From contig NZ_BSDI01000046.1 of assembly GCF_027923225.1 (NCBI RefSeq), positions 40,045 to 104,044 of the forward strand: DNA of 64,000 nt. The letters run 5' to 3'. Of this stretch, positions 16,866 to 25,381 are shown in pieces. Made by a program: the position numbers and the translations under genes. The stretch's first letter is position 1, and each line of letters opens with the position of its first letter. The DNA comes from Phytohabitans aurantiacus (GTDB lineage: Bacteria; Actinomycetota; Actinomycetes; Mycobacteriales; Micromonosporaceae). The notes beneath the pieces are model-generated. The model was not told the DNA's origin. It searched no databases and worked only from the letters and a program-made list of their open reading frames with translations.

Positions 16866-17900
16866 TCACGGCCCCCAAGGGAACCTGGGCGCCGGATCGC
16901 GCAGTTGACCGAGGAACCGGAGGGCATTGCCTCCGAGCAATGCGGAGCGTTGCTCGGAGCTGAGAAAGTCGGCCTTGCGGATCACCTCGCCCGCCGGGCG
17001 TTCGCCCAACGGGTACGGGTAGTCGCTGCCGAGGAGCACGCGCTCGTCCCCCATCACCGTCACCAGCAGCCGCAGGGCGACCGGGTCGAAGACGACGCTG
17101 TCGACGTAGAAGCGGTCGACGTAGTGGCTCGGTGGGTGCGCCGACCGGCCCCGCACCACGTCGCCGCGGCGGTGCCAGGCGTTGTCGGCGCGCCCCAGCC
17201 AGTACGGGAAGCTGCCCCCGCCGTGCGCGAAGCAGATCCGGAGCGACGGCGGTACCTCGTCGAAGACACCGCCGAGCACCATCGCGAGCAGCGACAGGTG
17301 CGTCTCGGCCGGCATGCCCGCGAGCCAGCGGGCCATCCACCGGTCGATGCGCCGGCCGTCCGGCATGTCCCACGGGTGTACGAAGACCGGCGCGCCCACC
17401 TCGGCGCAGTGCCGCAGGAACGCCACGATGCCCGGGTCGTCGAGGTCGCGGTCGCCGACGTGGTTGCCGATTTCGACGCCCGCGTGCCCGGCGGCGAGGC
17501 AGCGGTCGAGTTCGGCGCAGGCGGCGTCGGGGTCCTGCAGCGGGACCTGGCAGAACGGTACGAGGCGGCCCTCGCCGACCGCCGCGCACTCCAGGGTCAG
17601 GTCGTTGAAGATCCGCGCCACCTTGACCGCCTGGTCGGCGGGGCGCTCGTACGAGAAGAAGACCGGGGTCGGCGACACGACCTGCACGTCGACGCCGTCG
17701 GCGTCCATGTCGGCGAACCGGGTCGGCGCGTCCCAGCACGCCGCGCCGATCGGCCGGAACTCCGTCGAGCCGATCATGATCATGGCGTCGCGCTCGGAGT
17801 CGACGCGCAGCGTGGGCCAGCCCTCGCCGCCGCACTCGACGGCGAGGTCGGGCCAGCCCTTGGGTACGACGTGCGTGTGCACGTCGACGACTCGGGTCAC
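16866..17900 (-). CDS. nbaD: 2-amino-3-carboxymuconate-6-semialdehyde decarboxylase
   Basis: ACMSD removes CO2 from the ring-opened product of 3-hydroxyanthranilate, diverting it from quinolinate/NAD towards 2-aminomuconate. The 344-residue amidohydrolase-fold protein starts VVDVHTHVVPKGWPDL (metal HxH), has FVHPWDMPDGRRIDRWM near residue 172, CFAHGGGSFPYWLGR near 225 and LLGSDYPYPLG, whose Asp completes the zinc site. GTG 17900 follows the dioxygenase stop with two bases between; upstream frames are rejected. It is the last recognised gene of the kynurenine operon. Confidence 0.9.
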   Translation of the reverse strand: MTRVVDVHTHVVPKGWPDLAVECGGEGWPTLRVDSERDAMIMIGSTEFRPIGAACWDAPTRFADMDADGVDVQVVSPTPVFFSYERPADQAVKVARIFNDLTLECAAVGEGRLVPFCQVPLQDPDAACAELDRCLAAGHAGVEIGNHVGDRDLDDPGIVAFLRHCAEVGAPVFVHPWDMPDGRRIDRWMARWLAGMPAETHLSLLAMVLGGVFDEVPPSLRICFAHGGGSFPYWLGRADNAWHRRGDVVRGRSAHPPSHYVDRFYVDSVVFDPVALRLLVTVMGDERVLLGSDYPYPLGERPAGEVIRKADFLSSEQRSALLGGNALRFLGQLRDPAPRFPWGP

Positions 17901-17902
17901 CG

Positions 17903-18427
17903 TCAGCCTTTGCCGGGGTGCAGTGTGCCGCACTTCTCGCAGGTGCGGGCCTGCTCGTCGGCGTAGAACGCGCCGAACACCGGCGGCAGGTCGGTGACGA
18001 TGTCGCGAACCTGCAGCTCGACCTCGTGCACGAGGTTGCCGCACTCGGGGCAGTACCACTGGAACTTCTCCAGCGTGCCCTCCTCGCGTACCCGCTCGAC
18101 GACAAGGCCGACCGAGCCGACCTCGGGGCGCTGTGGCGAGTGCGGCATGTTGCCCGGAAGCACCCACATCTGACCCTCGCCGACATGCACCGTGTCAGGC
18201 CCGTCGGGTGTCATGACGTTGAGGTGCATATTGCCCTTGATCTGGTAGAAGAACTCCTCGTACGGGTCGACGTGGAAGTCCGTGCGCTGGTTGGGCCCAC
18301 CGACGACCATCACGATGAAGTCGGCTCCGGTCGGGAAGAGCTGCTTGTTGCCCACGGGCGGCTTGAGCAGGTGCTGGTTCTCAGCCAGCCAGTCCGGGAA
18401 GTTCACCGGCTGCGCGACGTCGGTCAT
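17903..18427 (-). CDS. nbaC: 3-hydroxyanthranilate 3,4-dioxygenase
   Basis: A 174-residue cupin that opens the ring of 3-hydroxyanthranilate using Fe(II) and O2. The iron ligands are in FHVDPYEEFFYQ and GNMPHSPQRP. The C-terminus has CPECGN and CEKCG, the second rubredoxin-like iron site of the bacterial enzyme. ATG 18427 is chosen because AGGAGG lies eight bases upstream; the TTG at 18433 is too close to it. It follows the RidA-type deaminase gene by 11 bases. Confidence 0.92.
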   Translation of the reverse strand: MTDVAQPVNFPDWLAENQHLLKPPVGNKQLFPTGADFIVMVVGGPNQRTDFHVDPYEEFFYQIKGNMHLNVMTPDGPDTVHVGEGQMWVLPGNMPHSPQRPEVGSVGLVVERVREEGTLEKFQWYCPECGNLVHEVELQVRDIVTDLPPVFGAFYADEQARTCEKCGTLHPGKG

Positions 18428-18438
18428 GGCCAAACCTC

Positions 18439-18837
18439 CTACGGTAGAAGTGCGACCGCCTGCATCTCGATCAGCAGGTGCGGGTGCGGCAACTGGTGCA
18501 CGGCGACCGTGGTGCGCGCCGGACCGGTCTCGTCGAAGTATTCGCCGTACACCTCGTTGTAGCCGCCGAAGTCGTTCATGTTCACCAGATACGTGGTCAC
18601 CTGGGTCAGGTCGGTGAGGTCGGCGCCCACCGCCCGCAGGATGTCGCGGACGTTCTCGATGACCGCCCGCGTCTGCTCGCGAATGTCCAGTGTGGTCGTT
18701 CCCATCTCGTCCGCGCTGGCGCCCGCGATCGAGCCGTCGGGGCGGCGGCTCGACGTACCGGAGACGAACGCGAAGCCGCCCGCGACCTTCACGTGCGGGA
18801 AGCGGCCACGGGGACGCGCCTTGCCAGCCACGATCAT
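18439..18837 (-). CDS. nbaF: RidA-family 2-aminomuconate deaminase
   Basis: In kynurenine and nitrobenzoate pathways a YjgF/RidA-fold protein deaminates 2-aminomuconate to 4-oxalocrotonate. The 132-residue protein shows FAFVSGTSSRRPDGSIAG, RAVIENVRDILRAVGADL and TTVAVHQLPHPHLLIEMQAV, the last holding the family's conserved acid. ATG 18837 overlaps the dehydrogenase stop (ATGA). Its place between the muconic semialdehyde dehydrogenase and HAO genes supports this role over general imine clearing. Confidence 0.85.
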   Translation of the reverse strand: MIVAGKARPRGRFPHVKVAGGFAFVSGTSSRRPDGSIAGASADEMGTTTLDIREQTRAVIENVRDILRAVGADLTDLTQVTTYLVNMNDFGGYNEVYGEYFDETGPARTTVAVHQLPHPHLLIEMQAVALLP

Positions 18838-20285
18838 GAGAACTCCACGCACACGTTGGTCACCTCGGAGTAGAAGTCGAGCGAGTGCCGGCCACCCTCG
18901 CGCCCCACACCGGACGCCTTCATCCCGCCGAACGGGGTACGCAGATCGCGCAGGAACCAGGTGTTCACCCACACCAGCCCGGCGTCGAGGCGGCTCCCGG
19001 CGCGGTGCGCCCGCTTGACGTCGCGCGTCCACACCGTGGCGGCTAGCCCGTAGTCGCTGACGTTGGCGAGCGCGTACGCCTCGTCCTCGTCGTCGAACGG
19101 CGCCACGTGGCAGACCGGTCCGAAGACCTCCTCGCGGTTGAACCGGTCCGCACTGGACAGTCCGGTGAGGACGGTGGGTTCGACGTATGCGCCGCCGTCC
19201 CGAGCGTCGTCGAACGACGGCACGCCACCACCGGTCACCACGGTGGCACCCTCGGCGCGGGCGAGGTCGTAGTACCCGAGCACCTTCGCGCGGTGGTCCC
19301 GCGAGATCATCGGCATGGTGGCGGTGGCGTCGTCGTGCGGCCAGCCGTGCGGCAGCGCGGCGGCGTGGGCGGCCAGCCGCGCCACGAACTCGTCGAAGAC
19401 CGGCCGCTGCACGTACAGGCGCTCGGTGCACAGGCACACCTGCCCGCCGTTGGTGAACGACGAGCGCACCGACCCGTCGATCGCCTCGTCGAGGTCGGCG
19501 TCGGCGAAGACCAGGCCGGCGTTCTTGCCGCCCAGCTCGAACGAGACCGCCTTCACACCGTCGGCGGCGGCCCGCATGATGGCCGCGCCGGTCGCTGACT
19601 CGCCGGTGAACGTGATGGCGTCGACGCCTGAGTGCCGGGTCAGGTACTCCCCCGCCGAATCGGGACCGAACCCGTGCACCACGTTGAAGACGCCGGCCGG
19701 CACGCCCGCCGCCGCAACGGCTTCGGCCAGTACGGAGGCGGACGACGGGGTCTCCTCGGAAGGCTTGACCACCACGGCGTTGCCACACGCCAGCGCCGGC
19801 GCGACCTTCCAGGTGAGCAGCAGCAGGGGCAGGTTCCACGGTACGACGACAGCCACCACGCCCACCGGTTTGCGTACCGCGTAGTTGAGCATCCCGGGCG
19901 CGCTGAACGCCTCGACGGGCGCGGCCGCGATGATGTCCGCGAACGCCCGGAAGTTGGCCGCGCCACGGGGGATGTCGAGGGTGCGCGCCTGGCGGACGGG
20001 CTTGCCCGTGTCGGCGACCTCGGCGGCCACCAGGTCGTCGAAGCGGCGCTCCAACTCGACCGCGATCCGGCGGAGTACCGCCGCGCGGTCGCGTTCGCTG
20101 GTGCGGCCCCACTCGCCGCGCAGCGCCTGCCGGGCGGCCGTCACGGCGGCGTCCACGGTCGACCGGTCGGCCTCGCACACGTCGGTGACCAGCTCACCGG
20201 TCACCGGGCTGTACTTGGGAAACGTCTTCTCCGAGGCCACGAAGGCCCCGCCGACGAAGTGCCTCAGCGCCGCCATGTCCGCCAT
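18834..20285 (-). CDS. nbaE: 2-aminomuconic-6-semialdehyde dehydrogenase
   Basis: This 483-residue NAD-dependent aldehyde dehydrogenase has VVPWNLPLLLLTWKVAPAL, the GFGPDSAGEYL and FTGESATGA cofactor blocks, FELGGKNAGLVF (active-site Glu) and GQVCLCTERLYVQ (catalytic Cys). By operon position it oxidises 2-aminomuconic (or hydroxymuconic) semialdehyde. ATG 20285 overlaps the kmo 3' end by 22 bases; ATG 20276 is a possible shorter start. Confidence 0.9.
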   Translation of the reverse strand: MADMAALRHFVGGAFVASEKTFPKYSPVTGELVTDVCEADRSTVDAAVTAARQALRGEWGRTSERDRAAVLRRIAVELERRFDDLVAAEVADTGKPVRQARTLDIPRGAANFRAFADIIAAAPVEAFSAPGMLNYAVRKPVGVVAVVVPWNLPLLLLTWKVAPALACGNAVVVKPSEETPSSASVLAEAVAAAGVPAGVFNVVHGFGPDSAGEYLTRHSGVDAITFTGESATGAAIMRAAADGVKAVSFELGGKNAGLVFADADLDEAIDGSVRSSFTNGGQVCLCTERLYVQRPVFDEFVARLAAHAAALPHGWPHDDATATMPMISRDHRAKVLGYYDLARAEGATVVTGGGVPSFDDARDGGAYVEPTVLTGLSSADRFNREEVFGPVCHVAPFDDEDEAYALANVSDYGLAATVWTRDVKRAHRAGSRLDAGLVWVNTWFLRDLRTPFGGMKASGVGREGGRHSLDFYSEVTNVCVEFS

Positions 20286-21568
20286 CCCGCGAGTCCAGCG
20301 GCGGCCGCCAGCAGGGCCGCCACGCCAACCGCCTGATGCTGCCTCCGCACCCGCCGGCGCACGTCCGCGTACGGCGTCGTGGTGAACGACACCAGCTCGT
20401 ACCGTGACACGTACCGGCCGGGCAGCGCCCGCTCCAGCGCGTGCTCGACGCCCTTCCCGACCCGGAACAGTGGCGAGGCGACCTTGTCACGCATCTCCAC
20501 GAAGTTGTCCAGGGCCATCTCGGCGATCGCCTCCACGTTGGCCCGGCGGCGGCTCTCGTAGAGCGGCAGCGCGGCGGTCCAGTCGTCGCCGCACTCCGAA
20601 AGGCACCGGTCCAGCTCGACGCAGTCCTCGAACGCGCAGTTGGCGCCCTGCCCGTAGAACGGGACGATCGCGTGCGCCGCGTCGCCGATGAGCCCGACCC
20701 GACCGTCCACCACCCACGGTGCACAGCGGACGGTGCCGAGCCGGCCGACCGGGTTGTGCTGGTAGTCGTCGACCAGTGTGGGCATGAGCGGCAGCACGTC
20801 CGGGTAGTGCCGGCGGAAGTGCCGCTCGATGGCCGCCGGGCTGGAGAGCGAGGCGAAGCTCTCGGTGCCACCGTTGGGCCAGAACAGCGTGCAGGTGAAC
20901 GACCGGTCCGGGTTGGGCAGGGCGATCATCATGGCGTTGCCCCGCGGCCAGATGTGGAGAGCGTCGGGCGGTAGGGCGAAGTCCCCACCGAGGGGCGGGA
21001 TGGACAGTTCCTTGTATCCGTAGTCCAGGAAGTCGAGCGACTCGTCCAGCACCCCGTCTCCGAGGAGCTGGCCGCGCACCGCGCTTCCCGCGCCGTCCGC
21101 GCCCAGGACGACGTCGGCGCTGGCCTCGACCTTGCCCTGTGGTGTCTCGAAAACGAGAGGGTCCAGGCCGACGAGCTTGTGTTCGAAGAGCAGCCGCACG
21201 TCGGGCGCGGACGCGGCGGCGTCGACGAGCGCGCTGTTGAGCGTGGCACGGCTGATCGAGTTGATGGCGCGGGTACCGTCCACACTGTACTGCTGGAAGT
21301 CGGGCGCGCCGCGCACCGGATGCACCATCCGGCCGCGCATCGGCAGCGCCTCCGCCATGACCTGCTCGTCGAGCCCGAGGCGGCGCAGCGCGTCGAGCCC
21401 GCGTTCGCTGAGCGCGAGGTTGATGGAGCGGCCCCGCTCGACAGGAACGCGAGCCGTACGCGGATCGGAGCGCCGCTCGTAGACGGTAACCGCGTGGCCG
21501 CGCCGGGCGAGGAAACACGCCAGCAGGCTCCCCGAAAGCCCGGCACCAACCACGGCCACATCACTCAT
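20264..21568 (-). CDS. kmo: Kynurenine 3-monooxygenase
   Basis: KMO hydroxylates L-kynurenine with FAD and NADPH. The 434-residue protein starts with a dinucleotide fold (VAVVGAGLSGSLLACFLARRG), has RSINLALSERG near 48, and GLIGDAAHAIVPFYGQGAN near 288, the second FAD site. The last 20 residues include a hydrophobic run (VGVAALLAAAAGLAGW) ending in WRTWRR, resembling the membrane anchor of eukaryotic KMO, which Pseudomonas KMO lacks. ATG 21568 overlaps the kynU stop. Confidence 0.92.
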   Translation of the reverse strand: MSDVAVVGAGLSGSLLACFLARRGHAVTVYERRSDPRTARVPVERGRSINLALSERGLDALRRLGLDEQVMAEALPMRGRMVHPVRGAPDFQQYSVDGTRAINSISRATLNSALVDAAASAPDVRLLFEHKLVGLDPLVFETPQGKVEASADVVLGADGAGSAVRGQLLGDGVLDESLDFLDYGYKELSIPPLGGDFALPPDALHIWPRGNAMMIALPNPDRSFTCTLFWPNGGTESFASLSSPAAIERHFRRHYPDVLPLMPTLVDDYQHNPVGRLGTVRCAPWVVDGRVGLIGDAAHAIVPFYGQGANCAFEDCVELDRCLSECGDDWTAALPLYESRRRANVEAIAEMALDNFVEMRDKVASPLFRVGKGVEHALERALPGRYVSRYELVSFTTTPYADVRRRVRRQHQAVGVAALLAAAAGLAGWRTWRR

Positions 21569-22785
21569 AGTTGGTCCACCTCCGCGCGTACTGCCTCGGC
21601 GGCGCGCCAGCAGTCGTGGTAGGTCGAGTAGAGCGGTACCGGAGCGAGCCGCACGATGTCAGGCTCGCGCTCGTCGGCGACCACGCCGTGGTTGTACCGC
21701 AGCGCCTTGGTGAGGCCGGCCGCGTCGGGCACGCGCACCGAGACCTGGCAGCCACGCCGGCCCGGCTCCCGTGGCGTGACCACCAGCCGCGGATCGAGCA
21801 GGTCCATCAGGTACCCCGTGAGCCGCAAGCTGCGCTCGCGCAGCGCTTCCATGCCGATTGTGTCGAAGATGGACAGTGACGTGCGCACGGGCGCCATCGC
21901 GAGGATCGGCGGGTTCGACACCTGCCACGCGTCGGCGGTGGCCGGCGGGCGCGCGACCGGCTCCATCCGGAAGCGCGTCGCGGGATCGGTGCTCCACCAG
22001 CCCTCGAAGCGCGGCAGCCCACCTGTGACGCTGGAGGTGTGTCGTTTGTGTACGAACGCACCGGCGACCGCGCCCGGTCCACTGTTGAGGTACTTGTACG
22101 AGCACCACGCCGCGAAGTCGACGCCCCAGTCGTGCAGCCGCAGCGGCACGTTGCCAGCGGCGTGCGCGAGGTCCCAGCCGACGACGGCGCCCGCCTCCTG
22201 CCCGAGCGCGGTGATGCCCGGGATGTCGCGCAGTTCGCCGGTGCGGTAGTCGACGCCGCCGAGCAGCACGAGCGCGGTCCGATCCCCATACGCCGCAAGG
22301 GTTTCGCGGATGTCGACGCTCCGGATGACGGTCTCGTCGGGGTCCAGCCCGTGGAAGCGCGCCTGGCTGCGCACCGCGTAACTGTCCGACGGGAAGAGGC
22401 CCTCCTCCACGACGATGCGGGTGCGGTCGCCGCGCGGGCGGTAGAACGACACCATCAGCAGGTGCAGGTTGACGGTGAGGGAGTTCATCACGACGGTCTC
22501 GGTGGGCAGCGCGCCGACCAGCCGGGCGGCGGGCTCGCGCAGTTCCTCGTGGTACGGGAGCCAGGGGTGCTCGCCGTCGAGGTGGCCGGCGACGCCGCGG
22601 GTGGCCCACGCGTCCAGTTCCGCGAGCACGCCGGCGCGGGTCGCCTTCGGTTGCAGCCCCAGCGAGTTGCCCGCGAGGTAGGCAGCCACGGGATAGCGGC
22701 CGCCCTCGGCGGGCGGGATGTGAAACAGCTCCCGGTGGCCGGGGTCGTCCCGGTCCCTGCGCAGAGCGTCGTCCTGGCCCCGCAT
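21565..22785 (-). CDS. kynU: Kynureninase
   Basis: PLP-dependent hydrolase that splits 3-hydroxykynurenine into 3-hydroxyanthranilate and alanine. The product is 406 residues from ATG 22785: YLAGNSLGLQPKATR, VVMNSLTVNLHLLMVSFYRP, GWDLAHAAGNVPLRLHDWG, and the PLP lysine in FAAWCSYKYLNSGPG. The open frame extends to 23019 but is antisense-like before this ATG, which shares one base with the kynA TGA. It is cotranslated with kmo. Confidence 0.93.
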   Translation of the reverse strand: MRGQDDALRRDRDDPGHRELFHIPPAEGGRYPVAAYLAGNSLGLQPKATRAGVLAELDAWATRGVAGHLDGEHPWLPYHEELREPAARLVGALPTETVVMNSLTVNLHLLMVSFYRPRGDRTRIVVEEGLFPSDSYAVRSQARFHGLDPDETVIRSVDIRETLAAYGDRTALVLLGGVDYRTGELRDIPGITALGQEAGAVVGWDLAHAAGNVPLRLHDWGVDFAAWCSYKYLNSGPGAVAGAFVHKRHTSSVTGGLPRFEGWWSTDPATRFRMEPVARPPATADAWQVSNPPILAMAPVRTSLSIFDTIGMEALRERSLRLTGYLMDLLDPRLVVTPREPGRRGCQVSVRVPDAAGLTKALRYNHGVVADEREPDIVRLAPVPLYSTYHDCWRAAEAVRAEVDQL

Positions 22786-23597
22786 CACATCGCCGTCCGC
22801 GCCGACCACAGCTCCGGGAACACGACCCGGGCCATGCTCCGCATCAGCCAGGTGGTGCCCGCCGAGCCGCCCGAGCCGGGCTTCGCGCCCATCGTGCGCT
22901 GCACCGCGACGAGGTGCTTGTACCGCCAGTCGCCGAATTGCTCCGCGACATCCGTGAGCACCTCTCCGAGCGCCCTCAGTGCGTTCTCGGGGCGATCGTC
23001 GCGATAAATCTCCTCCCAAGCCGCCTCCACGGCTCGGTGCGGTTCGTGCTCGCGCGTCCGATCGGCGTTCAGCGCGTCCGGCGGTATGTCGAAGCCGCGC
23101 CGGGCGAGCAATGCGATCACGTCGTCCCAGACGCTCGGCGCGTGCAAAGCGTCGGACAGTTCGCCGTACAGCTCGGCGTGGCGCCGGAACGGGCGGATCA
23201 CCGACTCGCTCTTGAGCCCCAGCAGGAACTCCAGGTGCCGGTACATCGCGGACTGGAAGCCGGACGCCTCGCCGAGCGCGTTACGGAAGCGGTTGAAGTC
23301 GGCCGGGGTCATCCACCGCAGCCCGCGCCAGGCGGCGTTGAGCGCCTCCAGGTCCAGGACGGTGCGCCGCAGCGGTGCCATCGCGCCCCACACGTCACCG
23401 TCGCGGAGCAACTTCTGCGTCTCGCGCAGTTCGAAGCGAGCCAGCCCGAAGTACAGCTCCATCACCTGGCTGACCACCAGGAACGACATCTCGCCTGGGT
23501 CCTTGGTCAGCGGCTGCTGGAGCGTGTGCAGCGTGCTGGCGTGCACGTAGGTGTCGTACGGAACCCGGTCGTCGAAGTCCAGAGTGGGTCCTGTCAC
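22785..23597 (-). CDS. kynA: Tryptophan 2,3-dioxygenase
   Basis: Haem enzyme that opens the indole ring of L-tryptophan to N-formylkynurenine. The 270-residue all-helical protein contains PYDTYVHASTLHTLQQP, MSFLVVSQVMELYFGLARFE, the FGDWRYKHLVAVQRTMG haem region and GSGGSAGTTWL substrate loop. GTG 23597 is preferred because GAGG sits eight bases upstream; ATG 23606 would leave no spacing. It is the first gene of the operon. No kynurenine formamidase gene follows, so that step must be supplied elsewhere. Confidence 0.92.
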   Translation of the reverse strand: MTGPTLDFDDRVPYDTYVHASTLHTLQQPLTKDPGEMSFLVVSQVMELYFGLARFELRETQKLLRDGDVWGAMAPLRRTVLDLEALNAAWRGLRWMTPADFNRFRNALGEASGFQSAMYRHLEFLLGLKSESVIRPFRRHAELYGELSDALHAPSVWDDVIALLARRGFDIPPDALNADRTREHEPHRAVEAAWEEIYRDDRPENALRALGEVLTDVAEQFGDWRYKHLVAVQRTMGAKPGSGGSAGTTWLMRSMARVVFPELWSARTAM

Positions 23598-23716
23598 CCT
23601 TCCCATCCTCGCGCCGTACGCCGTGTGCTGGAATGCCGGTTCAACGGTCGTTTAGCCTGGTGACCAAGGGATCGACAAGCGGATCGGCGAGATCACTTAA
23701 CGAACTGAAGGTCGCC

Positions 23717-24154
23717 GTGGATGACATGGACTGGGCCCTACTGCGGGAGCTCCAGGCGGACGCCCGGCTGTCGTACAGCGAGCTGTCCCGCCGCGTGCAC
23801 CTCTCGCCGCCGGCGGTGGCCGAGCGGGTGCGGCGGCTGGAGGAGGCGGGCGTCGTGACGGGATACCACGCGCACGTCGACCTGACCAAGGCCGGCCGGC
23901 ACGTGGTCGCCATCATCCGGATGGCCTGCTACGGCGCCCGCTGCGTACTGCGCGACCCCGAGGTGGCGGCGTGGCCGGAGGTACTGGAGATCCACCGCGT
24001 GACCGGCGACGCCTGCTGCGTCCTCAAGGTGGCGACCGGCGCGATGGAAGACTTCGAGAAGATCATCGACCGGCTCGCGCCCTATGGCCAGCCGTCGAGC
24101 ACGATGGTGCTGTCCAGCCCGCTGAACTGGCGCCCGGTAAACCCGACACCATGA
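23717..24154 (+). CDS. Lrp/AsnC-family regulator, likely of the kynurenine operon
   Basis: The 145-residue protein has an N-terminal helix-turn-helix (LRELQADARLSYSELSRRVHLSPPAVAERVRRL region, residues about 7-40) and a C-terminal RAM ligand domain (VTGDACCVLKVATGAMEDFE). GTG 23717 gives the normal Lrp start; ATG 23633 would add 28 residues without family support. It diverges from kynA across about 120 bases. Divergent Lrp-type KynR regulators activate kyn operons in response to kynurenine in other bacteria, so the same role is likely here. Confidence 0.88.
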   Translation: MDDMDWALLRELQADARLSYSELSRRVHLSPPAVAERVRRLEEAGVVTGYHAHVDLTKAGRHVVAIIRMACYGARCVLRDPEVAAWPEVLEIHRVTGDACCVLKVATGAMEDFEKIIDRLAPYGQPSSTMVLSSPLNWRPVNPTP

Positions 24155-24208
24155 GACGTTTACACCTGCTCGCAGCGGTGATGGGATAGCCATCGAGAGG
24201 TGGTAACG

Positions 24209-24574
24209 GTGGACATACCCGTTTCCCTGGACGTGAAGATCACCGAGGCGGCCGACGGGCGCCGGATGATTCGGCTGGACGGTGAGCTCGACATGGCCAC
24301 CGCCCCGCAGGCCACGCTCGCGCTCGACTGGGCGCTCACCACACCAGGCATCACCGAGGTCGTCGTCGACCTGACCGGCCTGGATTTCCTCGACGCCATC
24401 GGCATCACCGTCTTCGTCAACGCGTACCGGCTGGCCCGCCGCCGCGAGCGCACGCTGCGGGCGTGCGGCGCCCGCGGCGAGGTCGAGATGGTGCTTCGAG
24501 TGACGGAGGTGGCCGACCTCCTGGGCCTGCCCCAGATACCGGCGGACCTGGCCGCCATGGAGGAGCTGACCTAG
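24209..24574 (+). CDS. STAS-domain anti-sigma-factor antagonist
   Basis: The 121-residue single STAS domain shows RMIRLDGELDMATAPQ and VVVDLTGLDFLDAIGITVF, where the Ser usually phosphorylated in SpoIIAA/RsbV is replaced by Ala-Ile (FLDAIG instead of FLDSSG). Loss of the phosphorylatable Ser suggests control other than by kinase, or a structural role. GTG 24209 follows GAGAGGTGG; GTG 24200 is possible. It lies three bases before the STAS-HATPase gene. Confidence 0.85.
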   Translation: MDIPVSLDVKITEAADGRRMIRLDGELDMATAPQATLALDWALTTPGITEVVVDLTGLDFLDAIGITVFVNAYRLARRRERTLRACGARGEVEMVLRVTEVADLLGLPQIPADLAAMEELT

Positions 24575-24576
24575 CC

Positions 24577-25353
24577 ATGCTCACGACGACGGCGACACCC
24601 GACCTGGCCAACGGGGTGACCGTCGTGTCACTGCGCGGCCGGCTCGCGCTGGAGAGCGCGCCGTCCGTGCGCACCACCTTGCTCAAGTGTTTCGCCGAGG
24701 CCCCCGAGGCCGTGCTGGTCGACGTGTCCGACCTGCGGGTCGACCGGGCCTCGCAGCTCGCGATCTTCCCAGCCGCGCTCCGGGCCGGCGGCCGGGAGTC
24801 GACCGTGCTGTCGCTCTTCGGCGCCTCCCCCGAGCTCACCGGCAGGGCACACGGCGGCGTGCTCGGACCCGTGAGGTTGTACGCCACCTGGGAAGACGCC
24901 GTCGCGGCGGTCGACGCCGGGCCACCGACCGGCACCCGGCGCCAGCGGCTCAGCCTGCCCGCCGACCCGTCCGCGCCGGCCCGGGCGCGCGCCCTCGTCA
25001 CGCTGGCGTGCGACAGCTGGGGGGTCGCCCACCTGTCCGGCCCCGCGACACAGGTGGTCTCCGAACTGGTCAGCAACGCCGTCCAGCACGCCGGCCCGGG
25101 CGACGTCCACCTGGCTGTCGCGCTGCGCGGCGACTACCTGCACCTGAGCGTCCGCGACCACAGCGAGCGGGCGGCGGTGAGCGCCGAACGCCCGGATCCC
25201 ATCGCCGTGCGTGGCCGAGGGCTCTACCTGGTCGACGTCTACTCGACGTCCTGGGGCAGCAACCCTTCCACCGGCGGCAAGACGATCTGGGCCACCCTGC
25301 GCGCCACCCCGATCGGCGCCGGCCGGGAATCCGGGGCGCGCCGGAACGCGTGA
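24577..25353 (+). CDS. STAS-HATPase fusion (antagonist plus RsbW-like kinase)
   Basis: This 258-residue protein joins an N-terminal STAS domain (GVTVVSLRGRLALESAPS, AVLVDVSDLRVDR) to a C-terminal GHKL ATPase of the anti-sigma-factor kinase type. N-box residues lie in QVVSELVSNAVQHAG and the G box in VRGRGLYLVDVYSTSWG. It starts at ATG 24577 with GGAGG upstream. Carrying antagonist and kinase in one chain suggests partner switching within the chain or with the free STAS protein. No sigma factor gene is adjacent. Confidence 0.82.
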   Translation: MLTTTATPDLANGVTVVSLRGRLALESAPSVRTTLLKCFAEAPEAVLVDVSDLRVDRASQLAIFPAALRAGGRESTVLSLFGASPELTGRAHGGVLGPVRLYATWEDAVAAVDAGPPTGTRRQRLSLPADPSAPARARALVTLACDSWGVAHLSGPATQVVSELVSNAVQHAGPGDVHLAVALRGDYLHLSVRDHSERAAVSAERPDPIAVRGRGLYLVDVYSTSWGSNPSTGGKTIWATLRATPIGAGRESGARRNA

Positions 25354-25381
25354 CCCCCGCTTACGAGGCGTAAAGGACTGC

